34,187 bases of DNA from Pseudomonadota bacterium (GTDB taxonomy: Bacteria > Bdellovibrionota_B > Oligoflexia > Oligoflexales > JAPPIL01), in assembly GCA_028877195.1 (NCBI GenBank), contig JAPPIL010000235.1, forward strand, positions 1-34,187, read 5' to 3'. Each line of letters starts with the position of its first letter. The first letter of the stretch is position 1. The position numbers and the translations under genes are program-made. Shown piece after piece: positions 25,063 through 32,398 of this stretch. The notes beneath the pieces were generated by a model that saw only the letters and a program-made list of their open reading frames with translations, was not told the DNA's origin and did no database searches.

Positions 25063-26970
25063 AGCGCGATCAAACCCAAGCGAGGCGGTATACACCGTGT
25101 TACCATCAGGGTCGCGGAAGACGGCGCTGCCGTTTAAAATTTCCAATGCCTCGTCGTAGAGGTTGGCATAGAGTTGTGCATCAAGTGTTAAGCCTCGAAA
25201 TTCATCAGCGCTGATGTTGCAGAACGAAGCACGGTCAGCGGTGCGGTCAAGTCCGCCGCGACTCAAGCTCTGTAAACCAAACAGGGTTGGATCAGCAAGG
25301 TTGAAGTGCATATCGAGGCGACCTTCGATCTCATCATAATAAATAGAGAAAATAGATGTATCTTGTATGACCCCTTCAGGGAGGTCAGTGCAGGCAACGG
25401 ATTCGGCATTTAGGCGATCAAAGCAGGCGGCGTATCTGACATCTACGGTCTCGGTGAGTAGAATGCTGACCTGCAGCAACTCTTTGCTCTTATTAATCGC
25501 AAGTTGTGCCTGTGAGTAAAGTGCCCTTGCTATCCCATCAGCTGATACGGCATTGGCGGTGGCATTGACCGCTTCACTGTAGAGGGTGAGTGCTTCGATC
25601 TCACGCTTGGCAATGGTTTCAGCCCAGGTCTTGATGTCCTGCACCAATTTCGCGGCGGTCGTTCGCAGGGCTTTGATGGTTTCTAGCTGTTCTTCACTAG
25701 GAGTTAGCTCGTCGCGCAATCCTTCAACAAGGTCGAATAGTCGTTGCAAGGCGCAGGCATAGCTGCTGCGGTTAGCAGCCGACAGATTGCTTTGGTCATC
25801 GTTATCGCAAGCCAAGAGGTCAATATAAGTGAAGGGAGGGGTAGGTTCGTTGAACCAGTAATCGCTGATGCTTGTGTTATGTAAGCGTTGTGCCAGTAAC
25901 TGCATGATCGCAACAATGCGTTGGCGCTGTGCAGTTATTTCAGGGGTGGCAGCAGGACTGGGAAATAGCAATTGGTCGGTTGGCAGCGTGGCCGGACTAT
26001 CTAACTGGTGCTTCGATTCGATCGCTTCGACCAGCCTGATTACTTTAAGCATGCCCTTTTGTGGCTTGACCGTGATACTGCTCGCACCGAAACCGATACG
26101 TCCAAAGCGCTGATAGAACCGCAGATAGCGTCCCTTACTAGAGTCTTGGTGGGTTGCCAATATGAGGTCAGCAAACTCCGCTGGTTTTTCAGCGATGAAT
26201 GTCTTCAACGCCGTGAGTGTGTCCGATTCAGGGTAGTATTTGGCAAAGGTGGGGGTTGCCATCAGCGTTTGCCAGACACACTGTATGCGTGAACCAGTCT
26301 CCTGCCCTGCGGTTTCTGGGCAGGCTGGCATTAGCTGGCGGTAGTAGTTTTCACACACGATATGCGGTGTGGGTTGTGTTTTATATGACCGTTGGAGCAA
26401 TTCAGGGTTGACCGCATACTCAAATATCTTGCCATCACAATAGGTGTTGAGCAAGTTCTCGCTAGCAGTGCGATCCCAATCGGTATCGAGAGTTGCTAGG
26501 GCATCGAATTCAGCTGCGATAAGGTTGACGGCGATGTCGCGCCGCTTCGCCATCAGTTTTTGCCAAGCGTCGGGGTTTGCGTCTTTGGCAGTAGTGTAGG
26601 CGGCAGTGAGGAGGTTGAGGAGTTTGGTCTGCTGTTCTTGGCGCTGCTGTTCCTTCGCATCTAATTCAGTGCGAGCATTGCGCAGCCAAAGCCCTTCACG
26701 CTCAAAAGACACGACTTGCGAGCGTTTAGCTGCCGAGAGTTGCGAAATCTGCACCAGATCATCTATCGCGATCGTATCGTCCCAGATCAGCAGTGAACCT
26801 GTCATCTCTAGGGTGCCCTCCTCGTGCATGTGAAACGCGTCGCTGCTCGCAGTCCAAGGTGGCAAAGACAGGTTGCTCACTATCTCTTGACGCTCAAGTT
26901 TTGGGACGCTATTCACACAAGCCGTCAATAAGGCGGTCATCAAGAACAGCATAGTCGCAGATCTGATCAT
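25051..26970 (-). CDS. Large hypothetical lipoprotein
   Basis: 639 residues. A signal peptide with lipobox LLTA-Cys18 predicts lipid anchoring. The body is mostly helical with a Gln/Glu-rich coiled-coil-like stretch (about 100-125) and several long helical segments in the C-terminal half. It contains about ten Cys residues, unusual for a simple helical protein and suggesting disulfides. The last 100 residues look more beta-like (SIYYDEIEGRLDMHFNL). No family is recognised. A good ribosome site (GAGAGGG) precedes the ATG. It is third in an envelope operon with the barrel protein and the TatT-like protein, so it may be a periplasmic partner of the barrel. Confidence 0.75.
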   Translation of the reverse strand: MIRSATMLFLMTALLTACVNSVPKLERQEIVSNLSLPPWTASSDAFHMHEEGTLEMTGSLLIWDDTIAIDDLVQISQLSAAKRSQVVSFEREGLWLRNARTELDAKEQQRQEQQTKLLNLLTAAYTTAKDANPDAWQKLMAKRRDIAVNLIAAEFDALATLDTDWDRTASENLLNTYCDGKIFEYAVNPELLQRSYKTQPTPHIVCENYYRQLMPACPETAGQETGSRIQCVWQTLMATPTFAKYYPESDTLTALKTFIAEKPAEFADLILATHQDSSKGRYLRFYQRFGRIGFGASSITVKPQKGMLKVIRLVEAIESKHQLDSPATLPTDQLLFPSPAATPEITAQRQRIVAIMQLLAQRLHNTSISDYWFNEPTPPFTYIDLLACDNDDQSNLSAANRSSYACALQRLFDLVEGLRDELTPSEEQLETIKALRTTAAKLVQDIKTWAETIAKREIEALTLYSEAVNATANAVSADGIARALYSQAQLAINKSKELLQVSILLTETVDVRYAACFDRLNAESVACTDLPEGVIQDTSIFSIYYDEIEGRLDMHFNLADPTLFGLQSLSRGGLDRTADRASFCNISADEFRGLTLDAQLYANLYDEALEILNGSAVFRDPDGNTVYTASLGFDRAVNF

Positions 26971-27035
26971 AATTACCCTCTCTATCTTTGGTTTTTGTCT
27001 TTAGTTCTTCTTGCGCAAGACTGGCTACTAAACTA

Positions 27036-28286
27036 CTAAAAGTAAAGGTTCACATCTAAAGTTAGCATTTTCGTGTTTGGAACGTTGCGGTTTGCAACTA
27101 GTGCCTCGACAAGTTGTTGATACTGTAATCCAACGCTAAAGGGAACAGGCATCTCTTTGCGCCTGAATGCAGGAACACTGCTGTATCCCATTTTCACCTC
27201 AATGCTGCTGGACTGGAGGTTGCTATCTTTTGCCAATTCTAGCGCAGCCTCTTCGCTGGGAGCGTCGTAACGGTCAGCGCCTTTGCGAGCATAGATGTAG
27301 CCGAGACCAAGTTCAATGCCGAGATCATGTGCAAACTGCACCGACAGACCAGCATCAAGCTTGTTGCCGAGTTTGTAGGCAATGCTGCGGCGTTCAACAG
27401 CAAGACTTTCGTCAGCGGTCTTCATGCGTAAGACGCGGCGGGCAGGCGCTTGATAAGTTAACTTTGCATATTGATTGAGCGTAATGCCCATACCGAGTTG
27501 TTGGTCGCACATCAAGCCTGAAAAAAAATCCCAACTGCCATCGCCAAAAGAGATGTCAGTTAGAATATCGGGACTATCGACTAGACCTGTTGGTGCTACA
27601 AAACCAGATAGATTCGCAAGGTGAACGCGGCTGCCATCTTCGCCGTAAAGTTTGCTTTTGACCGCGAACTGCATGTCGCCGAGGCCATGCTTCTCCCAAG
27701 CACCAAGTTCTTCATAACCGTTGTCGCGCAGTTTGGCTTCGAGTCCAGCTACGCCGTTGGAAAAATTTTCGTAAGCTTCACGAGCAGAGGCAACCTTGTT
27801 GTATTTAGGGTCGGCGAGAAGATTGATGAAATGTTGAGCATTATCGTCGTTTGCCCGATAACCAACCTGCGTCTCGGTGCGAGCTGAGTAGTAGGGCATC
27901 GCTACTGCTATGGTGATGCGAGGTGTTAAGCCATAGGCAATGACAGGAGCGTAGACCCGCACCCGACCGCGCAAATCGGCAGTCAGTTCGCCTAGTTCTT
28001 GATCGGTAGGCAAACCATTCTCGCGCAGGAAGGCGCGCAGCAGCGTGTCATCCAACCCTTGCTTGGTTTTTAAGACATCCTCAAAAGTAATCTTCTTTTG
28101 TAACGGGGCGGCGAGGGGAACGACATTGCTGTTGGCATCGTATTCCGTGCCAAGATCCAGCTGAACGGTTTTGATGTTAACGCGGCGCACACCCTTGGGC
28201 AGTACTTGTGCGTTTTCCAAAGCCTGCAGTGGCAGTGCAATCAGTGTTGCGAACATGACAATGGCAAGCAAAAACAGGCGGTTCAT
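27036..28286 (-). CDS. Outer-membrane beta-barrel protein
   Basis: 416 residues. A cleavable signal peptide (MNRLFLLAIVMFATLIALPLQA) precedes alternating amphipathic strands (VRVYAPVIAYGLTPRITIAVAMPYY, GMGITLNQYAKLTYQAP, KLDAGLSVQFAHDLGIELGLGYIYA, FSVGLQYQQLV). The protein ends in an aromatic residue (LDVNLYF), the recognition mark for BAM-dependent assembly. The exact family and channel substrate are not identified. The ribosome site is GCGAGGG. It lies 25 bp downstream of the TatT-like gene and upstream of the large lipoprotein, consistent with one operon for an envelope complex. Confidence 0.85.
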   Translation of the reverse strand: MNRLFLLAIVMFATLIALPLQALENAQVLPKGVRRVNIKTVQLDLGTEYDANSNVVPLAAPLQKKITFEDVLKTKQGLDDTLLRAFLRENGLPTDQELGELTADLRGRVRVYAPVIAYGLTPRITIAVAMPYYSARTETQVGYRANDDNAQHFINLLADPKYNKVASAREAYENFSNGVAGLEAKLRDNGYEELGAWEKHGLGDMQFAVKSKLYGEDGSRVHLANLSGFVAPTGLVDSPDILTDISFGDGSWDFFSGLMCDQQLGMGITLNQYAKLTYQAPARRVLRMKTADESLAVERRSIAYKLGNKLDAGLSVQFAHDLGIELGLGYIYARKGADRYDAPSEEAALELAKDSNLQSSSIEVKMGYSSVPAFRRKEMPVPFSVGLQYQQLVEALVANRNVPNTKMLTLDVNLYF

Positions 28287-28311
28287 CGTAATCCCTCGCT
28301 TTGATGGTTAG

Positions 28312-29184
28312 TTATTGGTTGTCTTGTGTATATTGTTTGAGCAAGTTTTTGGTGCGATCAACGTAGATCAGTGTTTCAGGCTCACGCCCTTCAAACAAAG
28401 CATCCATCTCGATCAACTCTTCGTATTCAGCAATCGTGTCTTCGAGCAGGGTGATGGCATCGTCTTTGCGATCGTTTTCCCACAACGAGATCGCTTGAAA
28501 ATAGTAGTTCTCCAGCATGTCTGCGCCGCTAATCGGATAGGGATAAGCGCGATCTTCGATTTCCTCTGACTTCAGGGCACGATCGATCAAGTCGGCTGCT
28601 TCTTTAGGTCGATAGAGACCGAGCGGTTTTGCTTTCTGGTTTAAATAAACCGCAGCGACCATGCGCAGAATGCCGCCACCTTCCAGACGGGTGTCAAGCT
28701 TCATCCCCTCATCTATCGCTGATTTGAGGGTCGGTATACGGATCAATGCTTGCAGAGGGTTTGCTGACTTGCCCCAGAGAGCAAGGCAGGTGATTTTAAA
28801 GTAGTAGTATTCTGGTGTCTTGCGTCCGAACTTGCCTGGTTCAATGTATTTCTTAAGGGTGTCGAGGCAGTTGTCAAACGTGCGCATCCGCTGTTTTGAT
28901 GCGTCCATCGGCAACACCATATCGCCTAGATAGGCGTAGAGCCGCGAGATCTGTGCAACGGCATAAAGCAGGTCATCATCGCTTAATTGGTCAAGTGCCT
29001 CACGATACAAGGAGAGTGCCTTGCTGATAGCAGCGACACCATCTTCGCTGGTAGAGCGCAGAGCATATTGTGCGTCCGCAGCCGAAAAATCATAAGCATC
29101 ACTGGAGCTGTCGTTTGCGCTTGCAGGGGCACTAGCGAGTAACATCAGAGAACTGGTAACGAGAAACATGAGTAGATTACGCAT
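28312..29184 (-). CDS. Secreted helical-repeat protein, TRAP-T component (TatT)-like
   Basis: 290 residues with a signal peptide cleaved after ...LLASAPASA. The rest is TPR-like helical hairpins. The segment GGGILRMVAAVYLNQKAKPLGLYRPKEAADLIDRALKS resembles TatT-type T components, trimeric periplasmic TPR proteins linked to TRAP transporters in spirochaetes and other bacteria. No TRAP permease or DctP receptor is nearby, so it might serve the neighbouring outer-membrane barrel instead. A clear ribosome site (TTAGGAG, about 8 bp upstream) supports the ATG at 29184. It is the first gene of the three-gene envelope operon. Family assignment is from remembered motif similarity only. Confidence 0.65.
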   Translation of the reverse strand: MRNLLMFLVTSSLMLLASAPASANDSSSDAYDFSAADAQYALRSTSEDGVAAISKALSLYREALDQLSDDDLLYAVAQISRLYAYLGDMVLPMDASKQRMRTFDNCLDTLKKYIEPGKFGRKTPEYYYFKITCLALWGKSANPLQALIRIPTLKSAIDEGMKLDTRLEGGGILRMVAAVYLNQKAKPLGLYRPKEAADLIDRALKSEEIEDRAYPYPISGADMLENYYFQAISLWENDRKDDAITLLEDTIAEYEELIEMDALFEGREPETLIYVDRTKNLLKQYTQDNQ

Positions 29185-29672
29185 TCAAAAATCTCCTAAC
29201 TTCAAAACCTAACAGCCTGTCCTTTCTACAGTCTACTTCCTACTTTCGCAGTTTGCATGGCTTGATAGACCAGTCATTAGCCTACATCAGCCAGCGTGGT
29301 GTCAGGGCAGCCTTCACTAATGCGCCCAAACAGCCAGCGACCAAGGCACGGCGGACTGTAAAAAAAACAAAAACAAATAGCAATCGTCAAAACCATTTTG
29401 ACAATTCCTCACAACAAAAAAATGTTGGATAGGTTGACCAAGGGTGTGCGTAGGGAGTTGGAAGAAATTCCAAAGATCCGCTGCCTCAATCACGTAGGTC
29501 GAGTAACTGTTCCAACTTTACCAGTATGGGACAAGTATGCTACAAGCGTCAATTAGTATTTATCAAGTTACTTCAAATGGTTGGGTGCTGCACGGTGGTA
29601 GCTAGCAGGATGGTCAAGGCGATGCAAGGACAGTTGTAATGAGACGACAACACGTGTGTTGGTGGTGGCCAC
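29185..29672. other. Intergenic region between divergent TatT-like and wHTH-like genes
   Basis: About 490 bp without an assured gene. It contains a poly-A rich zone (about 29355-29425) and a 44-residue open frame (29422-29556). The end of the gap is followed by a 12-bp tandem repeat. No tRNA or riboswitch was recognised. The promoter of the envelope operon must lie near 29200-29260. Confidence 0.35.
29422..29556 (+). CDS. Possible small ORF (44 residues)
   Basis: ATG to TAG, encoding a charged peptide starting MLDRLTKGVRRELEEIPKI. There is no Shine-Dalgarno; the ATG is preceded by an A-run. It may be real, a leader, or chance. Confidence 0.2.
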   Translation: MLDRLTKGVRRELEEIPKIRCLNHVGRVTVPTLPVWDKYATSVN

Positions 29673-29720
29673 GATGGACAACAGGATGGACAACAGTATA
29701 GACAACAGGATGGGCAAAAA
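29673..29720 (+). repeat. Four 12-bp tandem repeats
   Basis: Units start at 29673, 29685, 29697 and 29709 with consensus GATGGACAACAG; the first two are identical and the next two diverge. Being a multiple of three, the repeat keeps frame and encodes M/I-D-N-R/S in the short leader frame that starts at 29674. Confidence 0.6.
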
Positions 29721-29736
29721 TGAAGGATACCAATGA
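29674..29736 (+). CDS. Possible leader peptide over the 12-bp repeat
   Basis: A 20-residue frame (MDNRMDNSIDNRMGKNEGYQ) ends with a TGA that overlaps the ATG of the next gene (ATGA). The overlap would permit translational coupling. Repeats in short leader ORFs can vary expression of the downstream gene, but there is no direct proof it is translated. Confidence 0.25.
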   Translation: MDNRMDNSIDNRMGKNEGYQ

Positions 29737-30251
29737 TGCATAACGGTGTCGATAAGCGGATGAAGGAGCATGCGCACCCTGCGAGTTGCTTGGTGGAACA
29801 GAGGCACAGCGCGCCGATACCTCTAGGTCTACCAATCGTTAGCATGGAGGGGCAAAGGTTGTGCTGCGACAAGGTTCATCTTGAGCTGCGGGGGTTGGAT
29901 TTCCTAATTATCGACGAGTTGATCATGCGGCGTGGGCGGTTGCTGCATGTGCGATTATTGCAGCTGATAGCGCAGGAAAGAGAGCGTCGAGGTCAACGGA
30001 GTTTGCGGCAGGTCGTGTTAGCGCGGCATGCCTATACGGTTATCCGCAAGCTACGGGAACTCTGTGCGGAGCGATTTGCAGCCACGCACCCACAAATACA
30101 CTGGTTACCAAACAAGGGCCGCAGCGATGCTTGGCTCTTACTGCGCCTTAAGGAGAAGCATGTGTTAGCGCACATGGATGCGAGTCGAAGAGTTGCCGAT
30201 CTCTTTCATCGTCATCAATTTCACTACGACCCCGTCAATCAAACATCGTGA
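29733..30251 (+). CDS. Hypothetical protein with an OmpR-type winged-helix-like domain
   Basis: 172 residues. Residues about 38-150 follow the Trans_reg_C pattern: a beta start (LCCDKVHLELRGLDFLIIDELIMRRGRLLHVRLL), a recognition-helix-like segment (VVLARHAYTVIRKLRELC) and a wing-like end (HPQIHWLPNKGRSDAWLLLRL). There is no receiver domain, so it would be an orphan DNA-binding protein. It is rich in His and Arg. The similarity is by pattern, not confirmed. The start is uncertain: ATGATG at 29733/29736 overlaps the leader ORF stop, and no strong Shine-Dalgarno is present. The thioredoxin gene follows 120 bp later. Confidence 0.5.
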   Translation: MMHNGVDKRMKEHAHPASCLVEQRHSAPIPLGLPIVSMEGQRLCCDKVHLELRGLDFLIIDELIMRRGRLLHVRLLQLIAQERERRGQRSLRQVVLARHAYTVIRKLRELCAERFAATHPQIHWLPNKGRSDAWLLLRLKEKHVLAHMDASRRVADLFHRHQFHYDPVNQTS

Positions 30252-30371
30252 GCCAGCATGCAGGTCTTGCTAATCGCAATCAGCAAGGTGTTGTGAAAAA
30301 TAGATTGACTTTGATCGCTAAAACCTAACAATCGTGGGCAGATTTTTGCAGCTAAAAATTAGGGGGCATTG

Positions 30372-30848
30372 ATGGGAACGATCAGTGAGCGTGAGATGGC
30401 AGGCAGTAGGGATAAGCTCATGAACAGCGGGCAGGAGTCATTGAACATCGGCATTGATGCGGAGATGAGGGCGATACTGAACCAAGATCAAATCGAGCGT
30501 TTAGAATTAGCGGCAAGGCACAAGCGCAACTATATTCATGCATCAGATGAAATGTTTGAAAGTTTAGTGATGTTTTCAAAGATACCGGTGCTAATAATTT
30601 TTTGGTCGTCGTGGTGTGATCTGTGCGATGCGATTATGCCGCTAGTAGACAAGATAGCGGGAGATTACTGCGACAAGTTGTTGGCAGTAAAGATGGACGT
30701 AAGCATGAGTCCTGATACCCCGAAAAATCTTAAGGTGCAGACATTGCCGACTTTCATCTATATGCGTGATGGTAAGGTAGTTGGACGTTTGATCGGTTCA
30801 TCAAATGCCAAGCTAATCAAGTTTGTCGCCGACCATACGCATGCGTAA
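30372..30848 (+). CDS. Thioredoxin-domain protein with a CDLC active site
   Basis: 158 residues. The thioredoxin fold spans about 55-155: active-site Trp81-Cys-Asp-Leu-Cys85 (classic thioredoxins have WCGPC) and the cis-proline in TLPTFIY (Pro126). The first 50 residues are a charged, helical extension with no signal peptide, so the protein is probably cytoplasmic. Replacing GP with DL between the cysteines should alter redox potential. The start at 30372 follows AGGGGG at good spacing; a TTG just upstream is less likely. Its last 36 bases overlap the convergent BspA-like gene. Confidence 0.85.
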   Translation: MGTISEREMAGSRDKLMNSGQESLNIGIDAEMRAILNQDQIERLELAARHKRNYIHASDEMFESLVMFSKIPVLIIFWSSWCDLCDAIMPLVDKIAGDYCDKLLAVKMDVSMSPDTPKNLKVQTLPTFIYMRDGKVVGRLIGSSNAKLIKFVADHTHA

Positions 30849-31658
30849 GGCGGTTGCACCTTGATCGTGAATCGTCCAGCCTAGCGTTAAGAGTTTTTGT
30901 TTTTCTAGTGCGCCTTGCGGGGAGTGACGAGAGTTGCCTGCGTCGAGGGTAAGATTGTGTTGCTTGGTCGTCGCAACGATGCGCTGGAGCAAAAGGTCAT
31001 AAACAACAGTGGCGAGCGTCGAATCTTTGAACATGCCACTCAAGTCGGTGGCACTGGCGAAACTCCAGTGGGACAAGTCTGGTTGCACGAGGGTAGCACC
31101 TGCGAACATGTTTGACATGTCGCTAACTTGTGAAGTGTTGCCGCCTTTTAGGGTTTGGAGATTTTTGGCGTTGTAGAATGCACCGCGCAAGTATTGCCAG
31201 CCAAGATCACCGAGATCATGCACGGCGAGGAGGTTCATCGCACTGTCTGGAATCTCTTGGAAACTCCAACCCTCAACCACACCGTAGATTGAAACGACGT
31301 AAGTGCCAGCCGCCGCGTAAGTATGCTGGACGCGACCTGGGTGGGATTTGCTAGAGTAGTAGGGGTAGGCTTCGGTGTTGGCATCGTTGTCGCCCCAATC
31401 GATTGCAAACTCATACGACCAACCAGCTGGCAACGGGAGCACGATGGTCTCACCGCTGGCAACGCGCCACTCGCTAATGAAGGCATTGTAGGCGAGTTCT
31501 GTGTGGCAACCAGAAGCAGGGTTAATGGGCGGAATTATCGGTGGCACAGGGTTTGATGGTGTTTTGTCTGATTTTGCCGTGAAGAATGTGCTGCACCCAG
31601 ATAATCCACCTGTCCCGCATAGTGTCCCGCATAATGTTAGCAGCACTAACGACCGCAT
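30813..31658 (-). CDS. PKD-like/BspA-repeat lipoprotein (short)
   Basis: 281 residues. Lipobox LSG-Cys22 is followed by a Pro-rich linker, then a PKD-like beta domain (about 58-133, with IDWGDND and HTYAAAGTYVVSIYG), and then about two BspA/DUF285 repeats (SDMSNMFAGATLVQPDLSHWSFASATDLSGMFKDS). The C-terminal LDAGNSRHSPQGALEKQKLLTLGWTIHDQG is shared with the long paralogue at 32391-33980. Such proteins are lipid-anchored and likely surface exposed; BspA-like repeats often mediate adhesion. The 3' end overlaps the convergent thioredoxin gene by 36 bases. An AAGGA ribosome site precedes the ATG. Confidence 0.85.
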   Translation of the reverse strand: MRSLVLLTLCGTLCGTGGLSGCSTFFTAKSDKTPSNPVPPIIPPINPASGCHTELAYNAFISEWRVASGETIVLPLPAGWSYEFAIDWGDNDANTEAYPYYSSKSHPGRVQHTYAAAGTYVVSIYGVVEGWSFQEIPDSAMNLLAVHDLGDLGWQYLRGAFYNAKNLQTLKGGNTSQVSDMSNMFAGATLVQPDLSHWSFASATDLSGMFKDSTLATVVYDLLLQRIVATTKQHNLTLDAGNSRHSPQGALEKQKLLTLGWTIHDQGATALRMRMVGDKLD

Positions 31659-31727
31659 CAGCGCTTCCTTTCAAGCAGTGTGTTACAGAAACATTCTAGC
31701 AGAACATGGCAGGTATTTAAATCAGCT

Positions 31728-32066
31728 TTAGAGCAGGCGCATCTCGGCTTTACGAAAACTCAACATGCTACGCCTAGCCTCGAACAGATTTTTATAGGAC
31801 TCGTAGCGAAGTTTGACTTTATCGGCTTGGGAGCGGGCTTCGATGAGTTTCTCTAGATAGGAGACATACTCGGCATCGACCTCCATCAGGCGACGGAGTT
31901 TCGTTTCGGAGTGATTGCCATCATCAAGGCGTTGCATAATCCTTGCTCTGACTGTGTGCTTGAGCAGTTCATAGCGATCGCAGACTTTTTTAGCCGCGAC
32001 TAGCTCTAGCCCGACCTTGTTGGCAAGATGCACAAGGTCTTCTAGTGTCATCTGTTGTGCGGACAT
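31728..32066 (-). CDS. Small coiled-coil protein, possibly phage-derived
   Basis: 112 residues, highly charged and helical (LRRLMEVDAEYVSYLEKLIEARSQADKVKLRYESYKNLFEARRSMLSFRKAEMRLL). It resembles small coiled-coil proteins encoded beside recombination nucleases in phages, but this is from remembered pattern only. The start could be 32066 or the in-frame ATG five codons later (32051). Its neighbours are surface lipoproteins and an AtpZ-like protein, so the context does not fix the function. Confidence 0.55.
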   Translation of the reverse strand: MSAQQMTLEDLVHLANKVGLELVAAKKVCDRYELLKHTVRARIMQRLDDGNHSETKLRRLMEVDAEYVSYLEKLIEARSQADKVKLRYESYKNLFEARRSMLSFRKAEMRLL

Positions 32067-32179
32067 GTTGCAGCCACCAGTTTAAGGGTTTTGTCATTGC
32101 GAATACCTGCCTTAAGGCTACGAAAATTCAGCCACTGTATGCAAGTAGCTTCTGTTTGGCGTGCATTAGTTGTGCGGCA

Positions 32180-32398
32180 TTACTCGCGGCTAGCGATATC
32201 CACCCGCCTAAGATACCTGAACAGCAGGTAGTAGTTCTGGGCAATGAGCAGCAGTCCTGCGATCAGGGTGATGGCAAGCCATGAGATGCTTGCCAGCGGG
32301 TAATGTTGGTCGAGGTGGACACCAAGATAAATGCAGCCGATAACGATCGCAATCAGATGGAAAGACAGCACTAGCACTAATGTTAGTGCTTTAGTCAT
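32180..32398 (-). CDS. AtpZ-like small membrane protein
   Basis: 72 residues from the ATG at 32398, which overlaps the stop of the upstream BspA-like gene (ATGACTAA). Two hydrophobic helices are joined by a short loop with LGVHLDQHYP, followed by a basic end (LFRYLRRVD). This matches the AtpZ/AtpI pattern (Gly-x-x-Leu-Asp motif between the helices), a protein usually encoded beside atpI in F0 operons. Here it is 22 kb away from atpIBE and next to surface lipoproteins. The longer frame to 32431 overlaps the upstream gene and is not preferred. Confidence 0.55.
   Translation of the reverse strand: MTKALTLVLVLSFHLIAIVIGCIYLGVHLDQHYPLASISWLAITLIAGLLLIAQNYYLLFRYLRRVDIASRE

Noticed and set aside
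29640..29672. Third parS-like site (CACGTG near 29652)
   Set aside because: The flanks (ACACGTGT) do not match TGTTNCACGTGNAACA; other CACGTG cores at about 6180 and 17327 also lack the arms.
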